Positions 54,720 to 63,416 of a DNA stretch of 64,000 bases are shown in pieces. Positions within the stretch are counted from its first letter, which is position 1, and every line of letters begins with the position of its first letter. The stretch is taken from positions 3,362,962 to 3,426,961 of the forward strand of contig NZ_JWJG01000028.1 in NCBI RefSeq assembly GCF_000818395.1. Reading direction: 5' to 3'. The notes under the pieces are model-generated. The model ran no database searches. It saw nothing but the letters and a program-made list of their open reading frames with translations, and was not told the DNA's origin. Made by a program: the position numbers and the translations under genes. This DNA comes from Noviherbaspirillum autotrophicum. Its GTDB lineage: Bacteria > Pseudomonadota > Gammaproteobacteria > Burkholderiales > Burkholderiaceae_D.

Positions 54720-56605
54720 CACGCGCCTCCGAGCAGCATGCGGCCGATCTGGTAGGTTGCGAATGACGCCAGATAGGCCAGGGTGAACATATATCCCGTC
54801 ATCGCCAGCGGCGGAATCCAGGAGTTGGTCTCGCGCCTGACAATGGACAGCGTGGAAATGCATTGGGGTGCGAACACATACCATGCGAGCAGCGACAGTG
54901 CGGTCGGCAGGCTCCAGGTGGCCGCGATCATTGGCGTAAGCGCAGTCGCCAGTTGGTCGCCGGTGGCAGACAGCGCATAGACGGTGCCGAGGGCGCCGAC
55001 GGCAACCTCGCGCGCCGCGAGGCCGGGAATGAGCGCAATGGCGATCTGCCAGTTGAATCCGATCGGCGCGAATACCACTTCCAGCATGCGGCCGAGATGG
55101 CCGGCCAGGCTGTACTGGATCGCGGGTCCGGTAGCGCCGTCGGGCGGCGCAGGGAAACTCGACAGGAACCACAGGATCACCATCAGCGCCAGAATGATGG
55201 TACCCACCCGGGTAACGAAAATCTTGGCGCGCTCCCACAAGCCGAGCGCGAGGTTGCGCAGGTTCGGCCAGTGATAATTCGGCAGTTCCAGCATCAGCGG
55301 CGTGTAGCGATTCTTGCCGAAGGTGCGCTTGAATGCGTAAGCCACGGCCATCGCCGACACGATGCCGGCCAGGTACAGGCCGAACAGCACCAGTCCCTGC
55401 AGGTTGAAGATGCCGATCGTGCGGTCCGGGATGAAGGCGCCGATGATCAGCGCATACACCGGAAGGCGCGCCGAGCAGGTCATCAGTGGCGCGATCATGA
55501 TGGTGGCGAGCCGGTCGCGCGGATCCTGGATGGTGCGCGTGGCCATGATGCCGGGTACGGCGCAGGCGAAGCTCGACAGCAGCGGAATGAAGGCACGGCC
55601 GGACAGGCCGACACTGCCCATCAGACGGTCCAACAGGAAGGCCGCGCGCGGCAGGTAGCCGGACTCTTCCAGCGTCAGGATAAACAGGAACAGGATCAGG
55701 ATCTGCGGCAGGAATACCAGCACGCTGCCGACGCCGGACAGGATGCCGTCCACCAGCAGGCTGCGCAGCACGCCGTCGGGCATGATGTCTTGCACCGTCT
55801 TTCCGAGGCCCTCGACGCCGCTCTTGATCAGCTCCATCGGCGCGGCCGACCAGCTGAACACGGCCTGGAAAACCAGGAACAGCAGCACTGCCAGAATGAC
55901 ATAGCCGAGCACCGGGTGCAGCACGACCGCATCGATCCTTTCGCCGATCGTATGCTCTTCGCCATGCCGCGTAATTACCGCATCAAGGATGCGGCGCACT
56001 TCCCTTTGCGTTTCTTCCAGCGAGGCGCTGTTGTCGGCATTGAATTGCGCATGCGCCCCGACGGCACTCACATCGGCGCGCGGCTGGCGCGCCAGCGCAT
56101 CGAGCTGCGCGACCAGCGAAGTACTGCCGCCCGGCTTGACCGCTACGGTTTCTATTACGGGGATGCCCAGCTCCTGCTGCAGCTTCGCGGTGTCGATCTC
56201 CAGGCCGCGCTTCCTTGCCACGTCCATCATGTTCAGCGCCAGCATTGTCGGGCGCTTCAGTCGCAGCACTTCCAGCACCAGCCGCAGGTTCAGGCGCAGG
56301 TTGTTGGCATCCGCCACCAGCACGATCACGTCCGGCGGCACCTCGTCGGCGCGCGTGCCGAACAGCACGTCTCGCGTGATCGCCTCGTCCGGCGTCATCG
56401 CGTTGAGGCTGTAGGCACCGGGCAGGTCGACGATCTGGTACGAGCAGCCGGCAGCCGAGGTGAACTGCCCTTCCTTACGCTCGACGGTCACGCCTGCATA
56501 GTTGGCGACCTTTTGCCGGGCTCCGGTCAGGCGGTTGAAGAGCGCAGTCTTGCCGCAGTTGGGGTTGCCGACCAAGGCAAGGCGCAGCGGCTTGGCAGTA
56601 CTCAT
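54719..56605 (-). CDS. feoB: Ferrous iron transporter FeoB
   Basis: The 628-residue protein has the N-terminal G domain with GNPNCGKT (13-20), VDLPGAYSL and NMMDVARKRG, a GDI-like helical region, and the FeoB membrane core (Gate domains: ALLSSFACAVPGIMATR, LMTCSARLPVY). It moves Fe(II) across the inner membrane. It is shorter than E. coli FeoB (773) but typical for betaproteobacteria. It follows feoA by 21 bases. Confidence 0.96.
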   Translation of the reverse strand: MSTAKPLRLALVGNPNCGKTALFNRLTGARQKVANYAGVTVERKEGQFTSAAGCSYQIVDLPGAYSLNAMTPDEAITRDVLFGTRADEVPPDVIVLVADANNLRLNLRLVLEVLRLKRPTMLALNMMDVARKRGLEIDTAKLQQELGIPVIETVAVKPGGSTSLVAQLDALARQPRADVSAVGAHAQFNADNSASLEETQREVRRILDAVITRHGEEHTIGERIDAVVLHPVLGYVILAVLLFLVFQAVFSWSAAPMELIKSGVEGLGKTVQDIMPDGVLRSLLVDGILSGVGSVLVFLPQILILFLFILTLEESGYLPRAAFLLDRLMGSVGLSGRAFIPLLSSFACAVPGIMATRTIQDPRDRLATIMIAPLMTCSARLPVYALIIGAFIPDRTIGIFNLQGLVLFGLYLAGIVSAMAVAYAFKRTFGKNRYTPLMLELPNYHWPNLRNLALGLWERAKIFVTRVGTIILALMVILWFLSSFPAPPDGATGPAIQYSLAGHLGRMLEVVFAPIGFNWQIAIALIPGLAAREVAVGALGTVYALSATGDQLATALTPMIAATWSLPTALSLLAWYVFAPQCISTLSIVRRETNSWIPPLAMTGYMFTLAYLASFATYQIGRMLLGGA

Positions 56606-56626
56606 AGACAGGATTGGGAAGGGTCG

Positions 56627-56926
56627 TTACGCGACGCTACGGTCGGCGGGTGCAATGTGGATCAGTGCCGCCTCGTGCCGTCGCAAGGCGAATGTGGTGT
56701 TGCCGAGCTTGACCGCCATCGGGTCGCGGCGCGGGAATGATTCGGCCACGACGCGAATCTGCTCGCCTGGCGCAAAGCCGAGTTCCAGCAGGCGGGTTTT
56801 CAGTGCCAGCTGTTCGGCATTGTGGGTATGCGCGAAACCGCGTACGACTGCGCGTTCGCCTTTCCTGAGCAAGCCGAGGTGAGGAATTTCATCTTGCAAC
56901 GACTGATCGGTGAGGGCGGCAGACAT
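56627..56926 (-). CDS. feoA: FeoA SH3-like protein
   Basis: The 99-residue protein has the FeoA fold: GLLRKGERAVVRGFAH, KTRLLELGFAPGEQIRVV, DPMAVKLGNTTFALRRHEA. FeoA assists FeoB function at the cytoplasmic face. It is the first gene of feoA-feoB-Cys-rich. A Fur-like box lies 75 bp upstream. Confidence 0.94.
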   Translation of the reverse strand: MSAALTDQSLQDEIPHLGLLRKGERAVVRGFAHTHNAEQLALKTRLLELGFAPGEQIRVVAESFPRRDPMAVKLGNTTFALRRHEAALIHIAPADRSVA

Positions 56927-57000
56927 GGTTCGCTTTCAAGAGTGAGTCAGAAAATGGCCGGTTGACACTTACTTTACCGCTCTTGAATATAGTATAGCAC

Positions 57001-57019
57001 GCGAATGATAATTATTCTT
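57001..57019 (-). promoter_or_regulatory. Fur-like box upstream of feoA
   Basis: GCGAATGATAATTATTCTT matches the Fur consensus at 14 of 19 positions, with the central AATGATAAT intact. TATACT on the minus strand at 56996-56991 is a likely -10 element for feoA. The -35 could not be assigned. Confidence 0.6.
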
Positions 57020-57069
57020 AATAACATTCGTGCATTTAGTTGCCCAGCGGATACAGCAAGTTGTCACGA

Positions 57070-57552
57070 TTATAGAGACCGCCTTCTGCCCAAAACTATG
57101 TGCAAGATCAATAAAGCCGGAAACAGCAAGCCAACGATCCAGTGCACCGCCGACCACAGCGGCCGGTTCTGCTCGGTAGCGAGGTAATACAGCCCGTAGC
57201 CGCTCAAGGTCAGCGCAGCTAGGAAGGCGATCATCGACCAGCCGGAAGCAAGGTTGCTTCCAGCCTTGATCGCCCGACGCAGATGGATGTTCAGGAGGCT
57301 GCCAACGAAAAACAGTGCAGCCATCGCGCCGGCACCGTGCAGTTTCATCGACCACGGTTCCAGCGGGTGGATGCCCTCCCCGAACTCGGTGACCGGCCGC
57401 ATGAAGTAATGGGCGACCAGCCATAAGACGCCGCTGCCGGCTAGCCAGGCGGCGACGCCGTAAATGCAGAAACGGTGCCAGCGTTCGATGCGCAGGCCAA
57501 CCGGGCGCGGGCCATTGGAAAGATGATGCAGAGATTGTTTTCGATGTCGCAT
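57070..57552 (-). CDS. Four-helix cytochrome b-like membrane protein (DUF4405-like)
   Basis: The 160-residue protein has four membrane helices (about 28-50, 71-91, 104-124 and 133-153). Several histidines lie near helix ends that could bind haem b (H26, H48, H72, H90, H137, H147). This resembles DUF4405/cytochrome b561-like quinol-linked electron carriers. It is three bases downstream of apbE and belongs to the same unit. I infer that it passes electrons from the quinone pool to the flavinylated periplasmic protein. Confidence 0.7.
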   Translation of the reverse strand: MRHRKQSLHHLSNGPRPVGLRIERWHRFCIYGVAAWLAGSGVLWLVAHYFMRPVTEFGEGIHPLEPWSMKLHGAGAMAALFFVGSLLNIHLRRAIKAGSNLASGWSMIAFLAALTLSGYGLYYLATEQNRPLWSAVHWIVGLLFPALLILHIVLGRRRSL

Positions 57553-57555
57553 CGC

Positions 57556-58371
57556 TCAGATTATAAAAGCGCAGGCGCCGAAACGTGCCACTGCAGGATG
57601 ATTTGCATCTTGCGTGGCGGCGACGACCTTGGTCAGCGCGTCGGCCAGCATGCAGCTCGGCGCCCGTACCGTGACGCTAAAGTCGCCCGCACATGCCCGT
57701 CCGTTGCGGCCATCGATCAGCACGCTGCCCGCCGCGGCGTCGCGACCAGAGAAGTAATTGGCGGAAGTCGCCAAGGATTCGTCCTGCAGCTCGACTTGCA
57801 TCGCCATGTCGGTTGGCGCGCGCGGGTTGCGGATCAGTACCGGATTCGCGCCCAGCACACGCAAATCACCGCCGGCATTGACGCAGGCCGAGCGCACGGC
57901 GCGCCGCTGCAGCACCTGGATGGCGAGGTCGACCGCGTATCCTTTTGCTATTCCGCCGAGATCGATCCACAGCGGACCGCTCTTCAGCGCATGGAGTCCT
58001 TCATCGAGCGACAGCGCACGACTGCCGGGAACATGATCGGCGCGCTTGCCGCCCGGTGGCGGCAGGCAGCCGGCGTCGACCAGCCGCGGTGCACAGGAGA
58101 TGTCGAAAATGCCTTCGCTCGCGCCGTACACTCCCAGCGCCGTGCGCAGCACTTCGCGGGTATGCGCATGCACCGGCACCGCTTCGCCAGGCTGCGCGCG
58201 GTTGAAGCGCGACACATCGCTTTGGGGATCGTGAAAGCTCATCAGGCGCTGCACTTCGGCGATGGCGGCAAACGCGTCGTCGAAGCATGCCGCCAGTTCG
58301 GCGTCGCTAAGCGGATCGGCAATCGTGATGTCGACCAGCGTGCCCAACCAGGGCTGGGCACGGCGTTTCAT
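57556..58371 (-). CDS. apbE: FAD:protein FMN transferase ApbE
   Basis: The 271-residue enzyme covalently attaches FMN from FAD to Thr/Ser of target proteins in the periplasm. Motifs are LGTLVDITI, RLMSFHDPQSDVSRFN, the signature WIDLGGIAKGYAVDLA, VNAGGDLRVLG and LADALTKV. No clear signal peptide or lipobox is present at the chosen start (58371), so export may need a different start or another route. The ATG overlaps the TGA of the upstream FMN-binding gene (ATGA). The obvious substrate is that neighbour. Confidence 0.9.
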   Translation of the reverse strand: MKRRAQPWLGTLVDITIADPLSDAELAACFDDAFAAIAEVQRLMSFHDPQSDVSRFNRAQPGEAVPVHAHTREVLRTALGVYGASEGIFDISCAPRLVDAGCLPPPGGKRADHVPGSRALSLDEGLHALKSGPLWIDLGGIAKGYAVDLAIQVLQRRAVRSACVNAGGDLRVLGANPVLIRNPRAPTDMAMQVELQDESLATSANYFSGRDAAAGSVLIDGRNGRACAGDFSVTVRAPSCMLADALTKVVAATQDANHPAVARFGACAFII

Positions 58372-58904
58372 TTCTTCAGTATTACCTGGGCGATGGCGGC
58401 AATGCGCCGCACGCCATCGGTCACGTGGTTGCACGACAGGGTCGCGCCGCTGATATTGGCGATGCCCTCGCCTACCACCAGCCCCGATTGCACAGTCTTG
58501 CCGGCGAATTGCCTGCGCCACGCCGGGCTCTTGATTTCGAAGCCGTGGCTTTCGCGGTAGGTGAGGATTTCGACCTGCTTGATGCTGGCGTCCGGATTGA
58601 CGCCGACGGCGTACGAAATCAGTTCGAATTTCCCGATCACGTCGTCCAGCACCATGTGGCCCAGCAGCGCGTCGCCGCGATAGGCTGCGAATACACGCCA
58701 GTTCACCGAACGCGCCGGAAGCCCGGCCAGTTTCTCGACCTGCCGCATCTGTTCCGGCGCCAGCTGCAGATTTGCGTCGGCAAAGCGCGTGGCGTCGGGG
58801 AAGATGGCGTGCTGCGCCTGTTCCACCGTCAGGTACTGGGTTGCGAATGCCGAACCGCTGGCAGCAGCAGCGGCCGCCAGCGTCGCCAGATGGAGCGATT
58901 TCAT
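58368..58904 (-). CDS. Exported FMN-binding protein (likely flavinylated)
   Basis: The 178-residue protein has a signal peptide (cleavage near SAFATQY) and an FMN_bind domain: ISYAVGVNPDASIKQVEILTYRESHGFEI, then SGATLSCNHV at 152-161. This resembles the SGATLT flavinylation motif of NqrC, with Thr155 or Ser157 the candidate acceptor. The family (NqrC/RnfG-like) carries covalent FMN for electron transfer outside the cytoplasm. It is translationally coupled to apbE. No Rnf or Nqr genes are near. Confidence 0.86.
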   Translation of the reverse strand: MKSLHLATLAAAAAASGSAFATQYLTVEQAQHAIFPDATRFADANLQLAPEQMRQVEKLAGLPARSVNWRVFAAYRGDALLGHMVLDDVIGKFELISYAVGVNPDASIKQVEILTYRESHGFEIKSPAWRRQFAGKTVQSGLVVGEGIANISGATLSCNHVTDGVRRIAAIAQVILKK

Positions 58905-58919
58905 ATGCGACTGGAGAAT

Positions 58920-60203
58920 TTAAAATGCGAAGCCGAGGCCGAGGTTCACGCGGTTGCGTGTCGTGTCCTCATAAAACTTCTGGTAATCGGCCTTCAGTAC
59001 GACACCCTCACCCACCCGGAAGTTCGCGCCAACCGTGACGACCTTTTCATCCGGCCCGGTCGCCGCACCCAGCCCCGCCGGCACCGGGGTATAGCTCTTG
59101 GCCGTATTGAAGCGCTCGTAGCGAACGAACGGTGACAAGGCGTAATCGCCCGACTTCCAGAGCTGATAGGCCGCTTGCGCATACCAGCCGGCGAAGGACG
59201 ACGGAACCGGCGTCGGATTGCCTGCGAAGGTGAGGTTCAGTGCGTCGACGCCGCTGATATGGCCACGCGCATAGACAGCCGAAAGATCCCATCGGCCCGG
59301 CGTGTAACGCGTATGCAGATCCCACAGCGTCAGGCGCGCATCCGTGGCGGCAAAGCCGGCAGTGTTATGGCCCATCTTGCCGGTGAATACGGAGCCGCCC
59401 AGCAGCAGCCCCGGCACGCCGCGCCAGTTGAGCGCACCGTGCACGCTCATGTCGCGCGATTTGGCAAGCTGGCCTTCCTGATGGATCGCGCCCAGCGGCG
59501 ACTCGCGTCCTTCTTCGGATGCGGCATCCCACTTGGTGAGGTCGAAACCGGTGGTGACGCCAGCATCCCAGCTCAGGCCGTTTTCCAGTGTGGACGACAG
59601 TCCCACGCCGACTTCGCGCCAGGTCGACGGGATAATCGCGGTTTCCACGAAATTGCGCTCGACGCCATAGTAGGCGGTCGGCTCATGGTTGGTGTTCAGC
59701 AAGCCGGCAGGAATCAGGAACAGGCCAGCCTTGGCGCGCAGGCCGTTGTCGAATTCGCGCTCGACGTAGAGTTGTTCTACCGCCACTTCGCCCTGGTCGT
59801 CCTTCGAGGTCACCGAGTGCTCCAGTTCGAACTCCGACACCAGCTTGGTCTTGTCGTCGAAGCGGTGCTGGATGCCGATCACGGCGCGTCGCACGTCGGT
59901 CTGCGCCTTGCTGGCGTCCTTGGTGGGATGGTTGTAGTTGATTTCACCGTAGCCTGTCACCACCGTCTGCGGCGCGCCGGACGCGGCTCCCTGGCTGGCC
60001 GGAGCGGCGGCTGCCATGGTTTCCTGGCGCTTTTCGACCGTATCGGTTTTCTGTTTGGTTGCCGCCAGCTCGGCCTTGACCTTTTCCAGTTCGGCGGCCA
60101 GTTTTTCGATGCGCTGCATTAGCTCGGCTTCGCTTGCAAACGCCGCTGCCGGCGCCATCACAAAGGCGGCAAGGATGGCTTGCGCCAGGATATTTTTCTT
60201 CAT
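58920..60203 (-). CDS. Outer-membrane porin (phosphate-selective-porin-like)
   Basis: The 427-residue protein has a signal peptide (cleavage near AFASEAE), a coiled-coil start (MQRIEKLAAELEKVKAELAATK) as in OprP/OprO-like porins, and a barrel with GYGEINYN and REFDNGLRAKAGLFLIPAG. It ends RNRVNLGLGFAF with a terminal Phe. Coiled-coil porins can be trimeric. Substrate unknown. It lies 15 bp upstream of the FMN-binding gene and 22 bp downstream of the peroxidase gene. GGAG is five bases before the ATG. Confidence 0.85.
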   Translation of the reverse strand: MKKNILAQAILAAFVMAPAAAFASEAELMQRIEKLAAELEKVKAELAATKQKTDTVEKRQETMAAAAPASQGAASGAPQTVVTGYGEINYNHPTKDASKAQTDVRRAVIGIQHRFDDKTKLVSEFELEHSVTSKDDQGEVAVEQLYVEREFDNGLRAKAGLFLIPAGLLNTNHEPTAYYGVERNFVETAIIPSTWREVGVGLSSTLENGLSWDAGVTTGFDLTKWDAASEEGRESPLGAIHQEGQLAKSRDMSVHGALNWRGVPGLLLGGSVFTGKMGHNTAGFAATDARLTLWDLHTRYTPGRWDLSAVYARGHISGVDALNLTFAGNPTPVPSSFAGWYAQAAYQLWKSGDYALSPFVRYERFNTAKSYTPVPAGLGAATGPDEKVVTVGANFRVGEGVVLKADYQKFYEDTTRNRVNLGLGFAF

Positions 60204-60225
60204 TACTGCTCCGGTAGAGTAAAAA

Positions 60226-61449
60226 TCATTGAGCCTGATAGCCGTCATTCAGGGTGCCGAGGAACTGCATCACGTCGTCGATCTCATTCTCCGTCAAGGC
60301 CGGCGCCATGCCGGGCTGACGGTTGTACGGTGCTTCGCTGGTGTTCACGTTGGCGCGGTATTGCGGCGGCAGATCGTCGAACTTTTGCACGACACCGCCC
60401 ACCGTCGGATACCACTCTTCCGGGTTGGTGTCGCGCCGCACGTAAAAGCGCAGCGCATCGCGCAGATTGCCGAAGCGGCCGTTATGGAAGAACACCTTGC
60501 GGGTGGCGACATTGCGCAGGGTTGGCACCTTGAACGCACCGCACAGCTCGGCGCGCGACGCGAGGTCGGTGCGATCCGGACCGCACAAGCCGAGATCGAA
60601 GTAGCTGGCATCGGCAGTGGCCGGAATGGCGCTGTCGCGCGGAACGCCCAGGTTGTCGAAACTGAAGTCGGTAAACAGTGGCGGCGAACCGTCCGCACCA
60701 CGCGCGCTGGTGTGGCAGGCGGCGCAATTGCCCTTGGCGGGGTTGTTGAAAAGAGCCAGGCCGCGTAGTTCTGCCGCGTTCAGCTGCGCCTTGCCGGCCA
60801 AAAACAGGTCGTACTTGGAATCGAACGGATGAAATCCGCTGTCCTCGATCTGGTAACGCTGCAATGCGAACACCGCGCGGTCGAACGCTTCATCCGTGTT
60901 GTCGAAGACCGCAGCGCCGAACACTTTGCGAAACTCGTCCACGTAGGAAGTCTGCGTCAGGCGCGCCACTACGTCCGCCTTGCTGGCGTTGGCCATTTCA
61001 TGCGGGGCCAGGAACGGCCGCTGGGCCTGCTCTGCCAGCGATTGCGCACGGCCGTCGCGGTTGAATCCACCGATCGGCGTGCCCTCGGCATCGAAGGAAA
61101 ATACGGGATTGAAGCTGAGGTAGCGCAGCGACGGCACAGCGCGAAAACCCGATATATCGAGATTGGGCCCGCCGAGCTGTACCGAGAAAGCATTGTTCTG
61201 CGCATGCGCATGAGCGGGATTGTGGCAGCTCGCGCACGATTGTCCGCCGGATGCGGAAAGGCTGGCGTCGCTGAAAATCTTTTCGCCAAGCGCTGCGACC
61301 GCGCTCAACCCGGCTTCCTGAGCGGCGGCGCCGCTATCCGACCCGCCGCCGCATGCACTTAATACACAGGCGGCCAGCACCGCCAATGACCAGGCAAGCG
61401 CGCGCACTGCGCGCGAAGGGCCATGGCCTCCGACATTCGACTTGTTCAT
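60226..61449 (-). CDS. Di-haem cytochrome c peroxidase/MauG-family lipoprotein
   Basis: The 407-residue protein has a lipoprotein signal (LSAC, Cys33) and two c-type haem motifs, CASCH (72-76) and CAACH. The family core around them includes GLALFNNPAKGNCAACHTSARG, FKVPTLRNVATRKVFFHNGRF and a closing TENEIDDVMQFL. It belongs to the CCP/MauG/MbnH superfamily. Without activity data it could be a peroxidase, an oxidase or an electron conduit. It is the first gene of a five-gene unit controlled by a Fur-like box. Confidence 0.88.
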   Translation of the reverse strand: MNKSNVGGHGPSRAVRALAWSLAVLAACVLSACGGGSDSGAAAQEAGLSAVAALGEKIFSDASLSASGGQSCASCHNPAHAHAQNNAFSVQLGGPNLDISGFRAVPSLRYLSFNPVFSFDAEGTPIGGFNRDGRAQSLAEQAQRPFLAPHEMANASKADVVARLTQTSYVDEFRKVFGAAVFDNTDEAFDRAVFALQRYQIEDSGFHPFDSKYDLFLAGKAQLNAAELRGLALFNNPAKGNCAACHTSARGADGSPPLFTDFSFDNLGVPRDSAIPATADASYFDLGLCGPDRTDLASRAELCGAFKVPTLRNVATRKVFFHNGRFGNLRDALRFYVRRDTNPEEWYPTVGGVVQKFDDLPPQYRANVNTSEAPYNRQPGMAPALTENEIDDVMQFLGTLNDGYQAQ

Positions 61450-61593
61450 CCCGGTTCCGTGACAAGATCCGCTGGCTGTCACTGCCCTGGCATGTCGCGG
61501 CAGTCGAACTGGCTTGCGAGAAGAGAAAAACAGATTTCCACCGCAAAGGGAGACGTTGCGAATGCGTAAATCTGCTGTAAATAGCAACCTAAA

Positions 61594-61608
61594 TGAGAAT
61601 GATTGTAA
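61594..61608 (-). promoter_or_regulatory. Fur-like box upstream of the di-haem peroxidase unit
   Basis: TGAGAATGATTGTAA matches the 15-bp (7-1-7) Fur consensus TGATAATCATTATCA at 11 of 15. It overlaps the -10 of the unit's best promoter. Confidence 0.55.
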
Positions 61609-61630
61609 TTAACCACGGCACTTAATTCAA
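61602..61630 (-). promoter_or_regulatory. Sigma70 promoter of the di-haem peroxidase unit
   Basis: On the minus strand TTGAAT (61630-61625) and TACAAT (61607-61602, 5 of 6) are spaced exactly 17 bp. The start site would be near 61595, leaving a ~145-nt leader to the ATG at 61449. Confidence 0.6.
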
Positions 61631-61719
61631 TAGGCTTGTTGCTATAAGGCAGCTTTCAACCTGAAAAAAGATGCACTCACGGTGCCATCGCCACCGGGAT
61701 GTGATCCGCCGTGCAAGCG

Positions 61720-63153
61720 TCACCGCTCGTGCGAGACAACAAACACTGACCGCTCGCTAATGTGCAGCGCAGGTCCCTCCACCGCCTCGAGCGTGAACAG
61801 GATTCGATGGGACCCGGGCCGCAGCCCCGCCGGCAAGGCACGCACGCGCAATGGGATACTGCGCGAAGCCGCGGCATCGATGTCGTACTCCCCTCCCTCA
61901 AGCGACCTGATCGCATCCAGCCCGGTCACTGCGATCCTCACCCGACGGGGCCGCTCATCCATATTCATGACCTGCAGCCGGAATACGTTTTCAACCGCGC
62001 CGTCCTCTGCCAATCGCGCTGCGGCACGATCGGGAATCACGTTCAGCCTGATCGGCGGGCGCAATGACAGCGCGGCGACATACAACAAAAGCCCGCCGGC
62101 CAGGATGCCGGCGTAGCCCAGCACGCGCGGGCGCAGGAATCCGCGCCACAGCCGCTGCACCGGTTGGGCCTGCTCCGCTGCGGTCAGTGTGGAGTAGCCG
62201 ATCAGGCCGCGCGCCATGCCGAGTTTGTCCATCACCGCGTCGCATGCGTCGATGCATGAAGCGCAGTCGATGCACTCGTACTGGAAGCCGTTGCGGATAT
62301 CGATCCCGGTCGGGCATACTTGCACGCAGATCGTACAATCGACACAATCGCCCTGCCGTGGCGCGCCCGGGTCGCGGTGCTTGCGCCGCAGTCCGCGCGG
62401 CTCGCCACGCAGGCGGTCATAACGGATAACCAGCGTATCGCGGTCGAACATCACGCTCTGAAAGCGCGCATAGGCGCAGATGTACTTGCAGAACTGCTCG
62501 CGCATCCAGCCGGCATTCAGGTACGCCAGCCCGCCGTAAAGGCAGATCCAGAAACTCGCCCAGGGGCCGGCAGAGAACGCTATGAGTTCGCCCAGCAGTG
62601 TCCGGATCGGCGTGAAATAGCCTACCAGGGTGATCCCGGTCCATACCGCCAAAAGCAGCCAGGCGCCATGCTTGGCGAGCTTTTTCGCTGCTCCGGAAAG
62701 CGACAGCGGCTGTGTGTCGAGCCGCATGCGGGCTGCGCGGGTGCCCTCGATCCTGTTCTCGATCCACATGAACATCGTGCTGTAGACCGTATGCGGGCAG
62801 GCAAAGGCGCACCAGACACGCCCGGCCACGGCGCTGGCGAGGAACAGCAGACCGGCGCACAGCGCAAGCAAACCGGCGAAAAAGATGAAATCCTGGGGCC
62901 ACAACACCAGCCCGAACACGTTGAACTTGCGCGCGGCAAGGTCGAACAGCACAGCAGGCCGGCCGTTCCAGCGCAGCCACGGCAAGCCGTAATACACTAG
63001 CTGCGTCAGCCACACGCAAGCCCAGCGCCTGCGGGTGTGGCGTCCCTGCGCCTCCCGTACATACAGCCTGTGACGCGCCGCATCGACTTGCACGGGCCGC
63101 GATCCGTGTCCGCCGCTGCCAGAGTACGGATCGTGAAGACGCTCAGTCGACAT
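61720..63153 (-). CDS. ccoG: CcoG/FixG/RdxA family iron-sulfur membrane protein
   Basis: The 477-residue protein has membrane helices (several in ~25-300), two [4Fe-4S] motifs (CVDCTICVQVCPTG and CIDCASCIDACDAV) and a C-terminal Ig-like periplasmic domain. CcoG is known to act as a cupric reductase in cbb3-oxidase assembly. Here no ccoNOP genes are adjacent; it stands between hemE and the iron-redox unit. The start is uncertain: MSTERLHD at 63153 or MGTAMSTE at 63165. Confidence 0.9.
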   Translation of the reverse strand: MSTERLHDPYSGSGGHGSRPVQVDAARHRLYVREAQGRHTRRRWACVWLTQLVYYGLPWLRWNGRPAVLFDLAARKFNVFGLVLWPQDFIFFAGLLALCAGLLFLASAVAGRVWCAFACPHTVYSTMFMWIENRIEGTRAARMRLDTQPLSLSGAAKKLAKHGAWLLLAVWTGITLVGYFTPIRTLLGELIAFSAGPWASFWICLYGGLAYLNAGWMREQFCKYICAYARFQSVMFDRDTLVIRYDRLRGEPRGLRRKHRDPGAPRQGDCVDCTICVQVCPTGIDIRNGFQYECIDCASCIDACDAVMDKLGMARGLIGYSTLTAAEQAQPVQRLWRGFLRPRVLGYAGILAGGLLLYVAALSLRPPIRLNVIPDRAAARLAEDGAVENVFRLQVMNMDERPRRVRIAVTGLDAIRSLEGGEYDIDAAASRSIPLRVRALPAGLRPGSHRILFTLEAVEGPALHISERSVFVVSHER

Positions 63154-63402
63154 GGCTGTGCCCATGCTCCCGAATTCGCTCCAGCGTCGCATGGTTGTGA
63201 TGGGCTACATATGTTTTGGAAAAATCCAGCGGCTGCGTCGAGTGCATGACCCCGTCGAACCGGCGCACGCTACAGGTGGCAGGCAGGCTCCGAATTCGGC
63301 TACGCCGAAAATGCCCACCACAATCTTGGCCCAGAAGGGCTCCCCTTCGATGCAATAGGCCACTTCGTTGCGCGCCCATCCGCTCAACAGCAGCAGCCAT
63401 CC
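63143..63402 (-). pseudogene. Possible frameshifted small gene between hemE and ccoG
   Basis: Two consecutive minus-strand frames show coding-like GC-rich third positions. One gives WLLLLSGWARNEVAYCIEG and then EPFWAKIVVGIFGVAEFGA (about 63402-63290). The other gives FDGVMHSTQPLDFSKTYVAH and then HNHATLERIREHGHSHVD, ending at TGA 63143. A switch of frame near 63270-63300 would join them into one ~85-residue protein whose stop overlaps the ccoG start. This may be a real degraded gene or a sequencing error. The evidence is codon bias only, and there is no clear start codon. Confidence 0.3.
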
Positions 63403-63416
63403 AAACTAACAGCAAA

